Below are positions 1-5,481 of a DNA stretch of 7,919 nucleotides, one piece after another. The position numbers and the translations under genes are program-made. This stretch comes from Phycisphaerae bacterium (GTDB lineage: Bacteria > Planctomycetota > Phycisphaerae > UBA1845 > Fen-1342), in assembly GCA_026984555.1 (NCBI GenBank), contig JALSRY010000678.1, positions 1 to 7,919 on the forward strand. Reading direction: 5' to 3'. The notes beneath the pieces are model-generated. The model ran no database searches. It was not told where the DNA came from and was given only the letters and a program-made list of their open reading frames with translations. How positions within the stretch are numbered: position 1 is the first letter of the stretch; each line of letters begins with the position of its first letter.

Positions 1-1
1 G

Positions 2-775
2 GACGCGGCGGGTTCGGCGTTGCGAGTCGTGGCGAACTACGCGGTCGGTTTCGACAACATCGACCTGGAAGCGTGTCGGCGGCGAGGGGTGCGGGTTACG
101 AATACGCCGGGTGTGCTTACGGAAGCGACGGCCGATTTGACGTGGGCGCTGATTCTCGCCGCGGCACGTCGTGTGGTGGCGGGTGACGCGCTCGTGCGGG
201 GAGGGAAGTGGGCAGGTTGGGCGCCGACGCTGTTGCGCGGTCTGGAACTGCGTGGGGCTGCGCTGGGCATTCTCGGGGCGGGTCGGATCGGGACGGCGGT
301 CGCACGGCGTGCCGCGGGGTTCGGGATGCGGATCCTGTACACGAATACGCGACCCAACGATGTGCTCGAACGCGAGCTGGGGGCAAGGCGGGTGGGTCTG
401 GAGCGGTTGGTGCGCGAGGCGGATGTGCTCACGCTGCACGTTCCGCTGCGGCCGGAGAATCGGCATGTGATCGGGGCGGCGGAGCTGGCGGCGATGAAGC
501 CCTCGGCGATCCTGGTGAACACGGCCCGCGGGGCGGTGATCGACGAGGCGGCCCTGGTCGATGCGCTGGCGGTGGGCCGCATCGCCGCGGCGGGCCTGGA
601 CGTGTACGAGCACGAGCCGCGGCTGGCGCCGGGACTGGCCGAATTGCCGAACGTGGTGCTGTTGCCCCACCTGGGTAGCGCGACATACGAGACGCGGGAC
701 AGGATGGCGCATATGGCCGCCGAAAACGTGCTCGTCGTTTTGCGCGGCGGTGAGCCGCCGAACGCGGTAGCCTGA
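2..775 (+). CDS. D-2-hydroxyacid dehydrogenase (glyoxylate/hydroxypyruvate reductase-like), 5' end missing
   Basis: This is the C-terminal 257 residues of an NAD(P)-dependent D-2-hydroxyacid dehydrogenase. The family reversibly reduces 2-keto acids such as glyoxylate or hydroxypyruvate in the cytoplasm. The frame is open to the window edge. The TTG at 20 lies inside conserved sequence (VANYAVGFDNID), so the true start is upstream. Visible landmarks are the NTPGVLTEATADL segment, the Rossmann motif GAGRIG (about 275-292), and the catalytic Arg (NTARGAVID), Glu (DVYEHEP) and His (LPHLGSAT). All three catalytic residues are present and the C-terminus looks complete, so the gene seems intact apart from the cut. 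Sequence style is closest to the GyaR/GhrB-like branch; phosphoglycerate dehydrogenase is less likely because no ACT domain follows. Substrate cannot be settled from sequence. The gene converges on the desaturase, with 52 nt between the two stops. Confidence 0.93.
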   Translation, partial: DAAGSALRVVANYAVGFDNIDLEACRRRGVRVTNTPGVLTEATADLTWALILAAARRVVAGDALVRGGKWAGWAPTLLRGLELRGAALGILGAGRIGTAVARRAAGFGMRILYTNTRPNDVLERELGARRVGLERLVREADVLTLHVPLRPENRHVIGAAELAAMKPSAILVNTARGAVIDEAALVDALAVGRIAAAGLDVYEHEPRLAPGLAELPNVVLLPHLGSATYETRDRMAHMAAENVLVVLRGGEPPNAVA

Positions 776-776
776 C

Positions 777-797
777 GGGGGGCTTCGGCGTCCTTGT
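777..797 (+). terminator. Possible weak terminator: C(UUCG)G hairpin after the dehydrogenase
   Basis: Directly after the TGA stop, 779-783 can pair with 788-793 around a UUCG tetraloop closed by C-G. There is one bulged G and one G-U pair. The tail is only UUGU, so this is weak as an intrinsic terminator. A second GC hairpin (805-809 with 819-823) lies between it and the convergent desaturase stop and has no U-tract on either strand. Confidence 0.3.
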
Positions 798-827
798 CGT
801 GCCGGCGCGGTTGGTTGTCGCGCGTGG

Positions 828-1943
828 TCAGGCGACGGCGCGGCCCATGTGGCGGAGCCAGCGGTAATGCGACAGGATGCCGCGGCGCAGGGTTGGTTGG
901 GCCACATAGGGCAGGCCGAGTTCAGCGCAGGTCTGGCGAACGATCGAGGCGATGGCGGGGTAGTGCACGTGGCAGATCTGGGGGAAGAGGTGGTGTTCGA
1001 CCTGGAAGTTGAGCCCGCCGACGAACCAGGTGAGGGGGTGGTTGTTTTGCGAGAAATCCACGGTGGTTTGGACCTGATGCACGGCCCAGGAGTCCGCGAG
1101 GCGGTGGGTGGCGGGGTCGGGCAGGGGGAACCGTGTTTCTTCGACGCAGTGGGCCAGTTGAAAGACCACGCTCAGCACGATGCCTTGCACGATCGAGGCT
1201 CCCGCGTATACGGCCAGCACGGCCCACCACGGGTGGAATAGCAGTGGAATGCCGAGGGCCAGCGTGAAGAAGACCGCTTTGCCTCCCAGCAGCAGGGCGA
1301 GATCCCAGCCCTTGGGGCGTGGCATGGGGGTTCCGCCGATGTGGCCGACGATCACGTCGCGGAAATCGTCGAGGAAGTGCCACTTGATCGGCAGGAAGCC
1401 ATAGAGGAACCACAGGTAGATGTGCTGAAAGCGGTGGAATGGAAGGTGGCGCTGGTGGGGCGTGAGGCGTGCGAGGGGGCCGACGTCGATATCGTCGTCG
1501 TAGCCGGTGACGTTGGTGTAGGTGTGGTGGACGGTGTTGTGTTTGCGGGCCCACACGTAAGAACTGGCACCGAGGAGGTCGAGCGTCATGGCGGCGAGTT
1601 TGTTGATCCAGCGATGTTCAGAATAGGCGCCGTGGCTGCCATCGTGCTGGATGTTGAAGCCGATCGCCGCTGTCGTGAGCCCGAGCAGGATGGTCAGCGG
1701 AATCGCAACAGGCCAGGTGATCGGTGCGAAAACGAGCAGAGCGTACAACCCGGCGAGAGAGAGCAACAGAATCGCGGACTTGAGATACATGGCGGGGCAG
1801 TCGCGTGGACGGCGGGCGGTCTCCGCGAAGTAGCGGTTGACCTTTTCGCGCAGGATCCGCCGAAATTCGTCGGTACGCTGAAACTTGGGAAGCGGGGAAG
1901 CTGTATTGCGGGTGTTGTTCCCGCCGACCGGCGGCTGTGTCAT
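828..1943 (-). CDS. Membrane fatty-acid desaturase, front-end type (QxxHH third box)
   Basis: A 371-residue integral-membrane di-iron desaturase that would introduce a cis double bond into acyl chains. The three histidine boxes are HDGSH (residues 100-104), HNTVHH (135-140) and QVEHH (314-318). Hydrophobic stretches near 53-73, 77-96, 218-235 and 242-262 match the usual paired membrane spans, with the boxes on the cytoplasmic face. A Gln at the start of the third box is typical of front-end (delta-5/6) desaturases, but the fused cytochrome b5 domain common in eukaryotic members is absent, so a separate electron donor is expected, as in bacterial relatives. The start is ATG with AGGA about 7 nt upstream. 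The gene lies 70 nt downstream of the RRM gene on the same strand, and I see no strong promoter or terminator between them. Acyl-CoA versus acyl-lipid substrate and regiochemistry are not decidable here. Confidence 0.93.
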   Translation of the reverse strand: MTQPPVGGNNTRNTASPLPKFQRTDEFRRILREKVNRYFAETARRPRDCPAMYLKSAILLLSLAGLYALLVFAPITWPVAIPLTILLGLTTAAIGFNIQHDGSHGAYSEHRWINKLAAMTLDLLGASSYVWARKHNTVHHTYTNVTGYDDDIDVGPLARLTPHQRHLPFHRFQHIYLWFLYGFLPIKWHFLDDFRDVIVGHIGGTPMPRPKGWDLALLLGGKAVFFTLALGIPLLFHPWWAVLAVYAGASIVQGIVLSVVFQLAHCVEETRFPLPDPATHRLADSWAVHQVQTTVDFSQNNHPLTWFVGGLNFQVEHHLFPQICHVHYPAIASIVRQTCAELGLPYVAQPTLRRGILSHYRWLRHMGRAVA

Positions 1944-2013
1944 GTTCTCGTCCTGCTTGGATTCGTCCGTTCCTGCATTACGCTCATGGTATCGGCTTCA
2001 ACGCGCGAGGCGT

Positions 2014-2289
2014 TTACCAGCGTCCGCCGCGGCCGCTTCCCGCGCGAGGTTTGGCTTCGTTGACGCGGATCGCCCGGCCGCCGACCTCGCGACCGTCCAA
2101 CGCGGCGATGGCGGCCTCGGCTTCGGCATTCGAGCCCATCTCGACAAAGCCGAATCCCTTGCTCTGTCCGGTACCACGATCGCTGATTACGGTCGCGCTG
2201 TCCACCGTTCCGTGTTCCGCGAAGAGCGTTTGCAGGTCATTTTCCGTGACACCATAGCTGAGGTTTCCGACGTAGAGTTTGCGTCCCAT
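2014..2289 (-). CDS. Small RRM-domain RNA-binding protein
   Basis: A 91-residue protein made of one RNA recognition motif plus a short basic Gly/Arg tail. RNP2 is LYVGNL (residues 5-10) and RNP1 is KGFGFVEM (44-51), keeping the aromatic residues that stack on RNA bases. The tail (79-91) has PRAGSGRGGRW, like the glycine-rich tails of cyanobacterial Rbp proteins. Such bacterial proteins bind single-stranded RNA, and several cyanobacterial members are cold-induced. The frame stays open upstream to give a 207-codon reading, but that extension is low-complexity Arg-rich sequence. The ATG at 2289 has a GGAG 7 nt upstream, begins exactly where the RRM begins and gives the usual family length. The gene is followed by the desaturase on the same strand, and a cold- or membrane-linked unit is my inference. 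Confidence 0.94.
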   Translation of the reverse strand: MGRKLYVGNLSYGVTENDLQTLFAEHGTVDSATVISDRGTGQSKGFGFVEMGSNAEAEAAIAALDGREVGGRAIRVNEAKPRAGSGRGGRW

Positions 2290-2296
2290 GTTGCTT

Positions 2297-2300
2297 CTCC
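2297..2300 (-). promoter_or_regulatory. Ribosome binding site deciding the RRM start
   Basis: GGAG on the minus strand, 7 nt before the ATG at 2289. It supports the 91-residue RRM protein over the longer upstream reading. Confidence 0.65.
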
Positions 2301-2353
2301 GATCGGCTCGCGGCACCAGCGGCCATCCCCGGTGATCCCGGATGTTCGCTCGT

Positions 2354-2385
2354 TCGCGCCGGCGCCGGGCGGCAGGCCGGCGCGA
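2354..2385. repeat. 10-bp perfect inverted repeat in the RRM leader
   Basis: TCGCGCCGGC (2354-2363) pairs perfectly with GCCGGCGCGA (2376-2385) around a 12-nt loop, about 65 nt upstream of the RRM ATG. No U-run follows on either strand, so it does not look like an intrinsic terminator. A structured 5' leader or a protein-binding dyad is possible. GC-rich sequence does generate chance palindromes, but 10 of 10 pairs is long. Confidence 0.55.
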
Positions 2386-2610
2386 TCGCGATGCGATGAC
2401 GCGGACCGGCGCGCGCGTGTCGTACGCGAGCAAGCGGGGGGCGGGATGCCGAACCTGGGAAAATGACAGGCTGGATGTTCGAGCTCTTTTCGTGATTGTG
2501 CGGCTTGTCGCCGCAGCGTGCGGCCGACCGCGGCCTGGCGGGCACAAACCCCGCGCGGCGCGCATCCGGCCATCCATCGAGTCTCCGCGACCGGTCCGTT
2601 TCGAGAGAGA

Positions 2611-2744
2611 GCACCCGCGCGAGCGGGCAAACCCCAAGAAGAGGAAGGATCAAAGAAGACCCCTACTGCAAAGAGCTTAGCGGCAAACCCCGATGCGGGC
2701 AAGCTCGTCACCCCGGCGGTCGCGGTTGGGGGGGCGCATTTCTT
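2611..2744. other. Structured, A-rich/T-poor block; candidate noncoding RNA or 3' UTR element
   Basis: On the + strand 2611-2690 counts A28 G22 C25 T5, unlike the G/T-rich + strand I counted in coding regions. It holds a hairpin CCCGC-GCGA-GCGGG (2614-2627, GNRA loop on +). A second, nested fold pairs GAGCTT (2673-2678) with AAGCTC (2701-2706) and encloses CCCG-ATG-CGGG (2689-2699). Both hairpins end in CGGGCAA, and GGCAAACCCC occurs twice (2626-2635, 2682-2691). On the minus strand the outer stem is followed by UUU, so it might end the SDR transcript. On the + strand a C4/G-run hairpin (2711-2734) is followed by ATTTCTT. Strand and function are unknown, and I match it to no known RNA family. 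Confidence 0.35.
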
Positions 2745-2781
2745 GCCGGTACGGCCGTGGCACGAGGCGACGCTGTGGCGG

Positions 2782-3954
2782 TCAGCCGCGGGCCGGCGCA
2801 CTCGCGGGCGTGTGGGTATGCCAGGCGGCCAGCACCTGCTTTTCCCGCTCGGGTGTGATGCCGGCGCGCAGATGTCCGCGGCGTTTGGCCGGCAGCGAGC
2901 GGAACCAGCGGAGTGTATCGCGAGCCGTATCGACCAGCGGTCGGAATTTCAGTCCGCACTTGACGGCCTTGCGTGTGCTCACGCGGCCGAAGCCGATGTC
3001 GTCGCCGACGGCGGGGCTCCACACGGGCATGTCGGCCCACGGGCGCACCTTGTGTCGGGCGAGGAAGTCCGCCGGCACCCATGTACACGTCGCGTTGCCG
3101 GCGGCGGCGTCTTTGCACGCCGCGAGCATTCGCCCCATGGTGATCGAGCCCGCGGGCGCGTCGGCGTTGTAGATGCCCACGATGCGGTTTTCGACGCAAG
3201 TGACGATCCAGGCGGCGAGATCGCGGACGTCGATGAACTGCACGAAATCGCGGGGTGTTCCCGGAGCAAGGACTTCCCCGCCGCGGGAGACGCGGACGGG
3301 CCAATAGGTGAATCGGTCGGACGGGTCGCGAGGGCCGACGATGAGCCCGGGACGAATGTTGGTGACGCGACCGGGCATGGCCCGCTCGGCGGCCTGTTCG
3401 CAGAGCGCCTTGAGGGCGCCGTAGTTGTCTCCGGTGACGTCGCGGTGGGTTTTGACCTTGGCGACCTGTTCAGGGGGCAGGGTGGCGACGGGAGCGGTTT
3501 CGTCCATTCCGATCAGTTTGTAGTTCGGGTAGACGGAGATGGACGAAATCACCACGTATTGGCCGACGGCATCGGCGAGAAGCCGCGCCGATCGCTCGAC
3601 CACGCGGGGCACGTAGGTGAACGTGTCGATGACGGCATCCCAGGTTCGGCCACGCAGGGCGGAGATGTCGCCGTAGCGATCGCCGCGGAGTTTTTCGAGC
3701 TTGGGGAAGAGCTGCGGGTTGGTCTTGCCGCGGTTGAAGAGTGTCATCTGGTGTCCGCGGGCCAGGGCGGCCTCGACGGTGTGCGGGCCGAGGAACCGGG
3801 TGCCGCCCAGGATCAGCAGCTTGAGTTTTCGCGATGGCGGCGGGGCGCTTCGCGCTGCCAGCGCCGGCAGGAGGGGTGACGGGGGCAGGCCGGCCCCGAG
3901 CATCGTCGCGCCGGCGAGCGTGTGGCGGAGGAATTGGCGGCGGGTGGATCGCAT
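2782..3954 (-). CDS. Tat-signal NAD(P)-binding SDR / NAD-dependent epimerase-dehydratase family protein
   Basis: A 390-residue extended short-chain dehydrogenase/reductase-like protein with an export signal. Residues 4-10 are TRRQFLR, a twin-arginine motif. A hydrophobic stretch (about 12-33) follows, with a likely signal-peptidase site near ALA (31-33) or up to residue 37. The Rossmann fold starts at KLLILGGTRFLG (45-56). SS occurs at 137-138 and YGALK (Tyr178, Lys182) matches the catalytic YxxxK. Tat exports folded, often cofactor-loaded proteins, so a periplasmic NAD(P)-dependent enzyme or a cofactor-binding protein is implied. The first Rossmann segment resembles the epimerase-like relatives of chloroplast CSP41, but substrate and reaction are unknown. 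A sugar-nucleotide role would be odd outside the cytoplasm. The ATG at 3954 is chosen over the GTG at 3963 because that GTG overlaps the ribosome binding site. The gene is divergent from nadA. Confidence 0.88.
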   Translation of the reverse strand: MRSTRRQFLRHTLAGATMLGAGLPPSPLLPALAARSAPPPSRKLKLLILGGTRFLGPHTVEAALARGHQMTLFNRGKTNPQLFPKLEKLRGDRYGDISALRGRTWDAVIDTFTYVPRVVERSARLLADAVGQYVVISSISVYPNYKLIGMDETAPVATLPPEQVAKVKTHRDVTGDNYGALKALCEQAAERAMPGRVTNIRPGLIVGPRDPSDRFTYWPVRVSRGGEVLAPGTPRDFVQFIDVRDLAAWIVTCVENRIVGIYNADAPAGSITMGRMLAACKDAAAGNATCTWVPADFLARHKVRPWADMPVWSPAVGDDIGFGRVSTRKAVKCGLKFRPLVDTARDTLRWFRSLPAKRRGHLRAGITPEREKQVLAAWHTHTPASAPARG

Positions 3955-3960
3955 GGTCGG

Positions 3961-3968
3961 CACCTCCC
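3961..3968 (-). promoter_or_regulatory. Ribosome binding site deciding the SDR start
   Basis: GGGAGGTG on the minus strand, with its GGAGG 8 nt before the ATG at 3954. The upstream in-frame GTG (3963-3961) lies inside this site and so is unlikely to be used. Confidence 0.7.
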
Positions 3969-3999
3969 GGGTGAAAGATCGTGGTTGGACATCGGGACC

Positions 4000-4005
4000 A
4001 TTCTA
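4000..4005 (-). promoter_or_regulatory. Possible -10 element (TAGAAT) for the SDR gene
   Basis: TAGAAT on the minus strand (5 of 6 to TATAAT), 45 nt upstream of the SDR ATG. No good -35 hexamer is found at 16-18 nt spacing, so this is a weak call resting on the -10 alone. Confidence 0.3.
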
Positions 4006-4054
4006 GGCGTTGTGGTGTGATTCTGCGCCCGTGGAAGCGAATCGGGCGGCGTGT

Positions 4055-4070
4055 GCGCTCAAACGAGCGC
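4055..4070. repeat. 6-bp inverted repeat between the divergent SDR and nadA genes
   Basis: GCGCTC-AAAC-GAGCGC is a perfect dyad with a 4-nt loop. It is placed about 50 nt from both candidate promoters in the divergent gap. It has no U-tail on either strand. It could be an operator shared by the two genes or a chance GC palindrome. I do not recognise it as the site of a known NAD regulator. Confidence 0.35.
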
Positions 4071-4116
4071 GGGGCGGGTCGTCGGGGCTGTCGTCTCCCG
4101 CGGCGCGGAATCCGGT

Positions 4117-4145
4117 TTGGTGTCCGCGTTGCCGCCAACTACAAT
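4117..4145 (+). promoter_or_regulatory. Candidate sigma-70-type promoter for nadA
   Basis: TTGGTG (4117-4122) and TACAAT (4140-4145) are separated by 17 nt. TACAAT is 5 of 6 to consensus and the -35 keeps TTG. Transcription would start near 4152, giving a leader of about 45 nt before the nadA ATG. Confidence 0.5.
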
Positions 4146-4195
4146 GATGCTGGAGCGGGGGATTTCGCCGACAACCTCAACCACGCGGAGCCGAC

Positions 4196-5335
4196 ATGCT
4201 GTTTCAGCCGCCTTTGGCGAGGAAGTACGCGGAGCTCGACGGGCAGACGTTGCGCGAGGGCATTCGTCGATTCAAAGACCAGCTCGGGAAACGGCTGGTC
4301 ATCCTCGGCCATCACTACCAGCAGGACGATATCATCGCGTTCGCCGACATCACCGGGGACAGCCTCAAACTCTCACAGCTTGCCGCTGAGCAGGCCGATG
4401 CGGAGTTCATCGTGTTTTGCGGGGTTCATTTCATGGCGGAATCGGCGGACATTCTGCGGCGGGGCGAGCAGCAGGTGATCCTGCCCGATCTGTCCGCGGG
4501 TTGCAGCATGGCGGACATGGCGACGATCGAGCAGGCCGAGGTCGCCTGGAAGATATTGCACCGGGCGGCGGGCATGCCGATCACTCCGGTGACGTATGTC
4601 AACTCGTCGGCGGCGGTCAAGGCGTTTGTGGGTCGTAACGAAGGTGCGTGCTGTACGAGTTCCAACGCCCGGCAGGTGGTCGAGTGGGCGTTGCGTGGGG
4701 CGCGGCCTGGTGATGCGGAGGATGTGGGGAACAAGGTGTTGTTTCTGCCGGACCAGCACCTGGGTCGCAATACGGCTTTCGCGATGGGTTGGCCGCTGAG
4801 CAGCATGGTGGTCTATGATCCGGCCGAACCCGACGGGGGGCTCGAGCCGGAGCAGGTTCGCCGGGCGCGGTTCATCCTGTGGAAAGGGCATTGCTCGGTC
4901 CATCAGTTGTTTACGCCGGAACACGTCGAGCGTATGCGGGCGCGGCCGGAACCGTACCAGATCATCGTGCATCCGGAGTGCGCGTGGGAAGTGTGCCAAA
5001 AGGCGGATGACGTGGGGAGCACGGAGTACATCATTCGGACGATCCGCGAGGCGCCGGAGGAAAGTTGGTGGGCGGTGGGGACGGAGATTCACCTCGTGCA
5101 GCGGCTTGCGCGGCTTTACCCGACGCGTCACGTGCGCTCGCTGACGGATATCCAGTGCCTGTGTACGACGATGTATCGCATCGACCCGCGGCATCTCTAC
5201 TGGGTGCTGGAAGAGCTGGTCGAGGGTCGTGTGGTCAACCGGATTCGCGTCGATGATGAGACCCGCCGCTGGGCTCGGGTGGCGCTGGATCGGATGCTGA
5301 GCCTGCGTCCGTCGCAGCCGGTCTCGGCAAAATAG
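4196..5335 (+). CDS. nadA: Quinolinate synthase NadA (long form)
   Basis: A 379-residue cytoplasmic [4Fe-4S] enzyme that condenses iminoaspartate with dihydroxyacetone phosphate to quinolinate in de novo NAD synthesis. The active-site segment is LGHHYQQ (residues 37-43), with His39/Tyr41 matching the catalytic HxY. The expected cluster ligands are Cys103 (AGCSMADM), Cys233 (GHCSVH) and Cys321 or Cys323 (QCLCTTM). Substrate-site residues include His236 and the HPEC motif (His259, Glu261). Its length matches the longer NadA class found in Bacillus and relatives. The ATG at 4196 has GGAG 5 nt upstream and a candidate promoter before it. No nadB or nadC is adjacent in the window, so the gene appears monocistronic here. 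Extra cysteines (152, 153, 262, 267) have no assigned role. Confidence 0.97.
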   Translation: MLFQPPLARKYAELDGQTLREGIRRFKDQLGKRLVILGHHYQQDDIIAFADITGDSLKLSQLAAEQADAEFIVFCGVHFMAESADILRRGEQQVILPDLSAGCSMADMATIEQAEVAWKILHRAAGMPITPVTYVNSSAAVKAFVGRNEGACCTSSNARQVVEWALRGARPGDAEDVGNKVLFLPDQHLGRNTAFAMGWPLSSMVVYDPAEPDGGLEPEQVRRARFILWKGHCSVHQLFTPEHVERMRARPEPYQIIVHPECAWEVCQKADDVGSTEYIIRTIREAPEESWWAVGTEIHLVQRLARLYPTRHVRSLTDIQCLCTTMYRIDPRHLYWVLEELVEGRVVNRIRVDDETRRWARVALDRMLSLRPSQPVSAK

Positions 5336-5388
5336 ATTCCCGGGTTGGATGTAGCCTCTTTTTCGCTTTGGCAGCTCTCCATTTTCTG

Positions 5389-5417
5389 TTGATTGTTAGG
5401 TCTTTATTCGGTATCCT
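5389..5417 (+). promoter_or_regulatory. Candidate promoter for imuB
   Basis: TTGATT (5389-5394) and TATCCT (5412-5417) are 17 nt apart, each 4 of 6 to consensus, in an AT-richer stretch after nadA. Transcription would begin near 5424, which argues against translation starting at the TTG at 5368. I see no recognisable LexA box next to it. Confidence 0.4.
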
Positions 5418-5481
5418 GTTCGTGGGCGTATTCGAAGGGGGGATCGCGGGCGGCGGGCTGGAGCTGGCGCCGGTGGTGGGT

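Larger units (their letters stand above)
2290..2781. other. Gene-free 492-nt stretch upstream of the RRM gene
   Basis: This lies between the RRM start and the stop of the SDR gene, both on the minus strand. Frames cross it on both strands, but they translate to Arg/Pro/Ala-rich low-complexity sequence with no recognisable domain. I see no tRNA and no convincing -35/-10 pair. It contains a 10-bp inverted repeat (2354-2385), a 6-bp hairpin TGCGGC-TTGTC-GCCGCA (2499-2515) without a U-tract, and the compositionally distinct block at 2611-2744. A long RRM leader, a small RNA or both could lie here. Confidence 0.6.

Noticed and set aside
805..823. Hairpin GCGCG/CGCGC between the dehydrogenase and desaturase stops as a terminator
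   Set aside because: A 5-bp stem with no U-tract; chance occurrence is likely at this base composition.
2499..2515. Hairpin TGCGGC-TTGTC-GCCGCA as a terminator
   Set aside because: No U-run follows on either strand and the stem is only 6 bp in GC-rich DNA.
2290..2637. N-terminal extension of the RRM protein to 207 residues
   Set aside because: The added 116 residues are Arg-rich low complexity without a domain, and the ATG at 2289 has a well-spaced GGAG and gives the normal family length.
2620..2710. Resemblance to a c-di-GMP (GEMM) riboswitch because of GGCAAACC and GCAAAG
   Set aside because: The rest of the consensus, including the receptor pairing and GACGCAAAGC segment, is not present in order, and no gene on the + strand follows.
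2518..3879. A 453-codon open frame on the + strand opposite the SDR gene
   Set aside because: It is antisense to a well-supported SDR gene, its translation is Gly/Arg/Ala/Val-rich with no recognisable domain, and GC-rich antisense frames are often open by chance.
5380..5450. Possible SOS (LexA) box before imuB
   Set aside because: Neither the CTGT-N8-ACAG, the CGAAC-type nor the GTTC-N7-GTTC pattern is present; only scattered TTCG/CGAA pieces occur.
5368..5481. TTG start giving ImuB 38 more residues
   Set aside because: The extension lies outside the family's usual N-terminus, overlaps the candidate promoter at 5389-5417 and lacks a good ribosome binding site.
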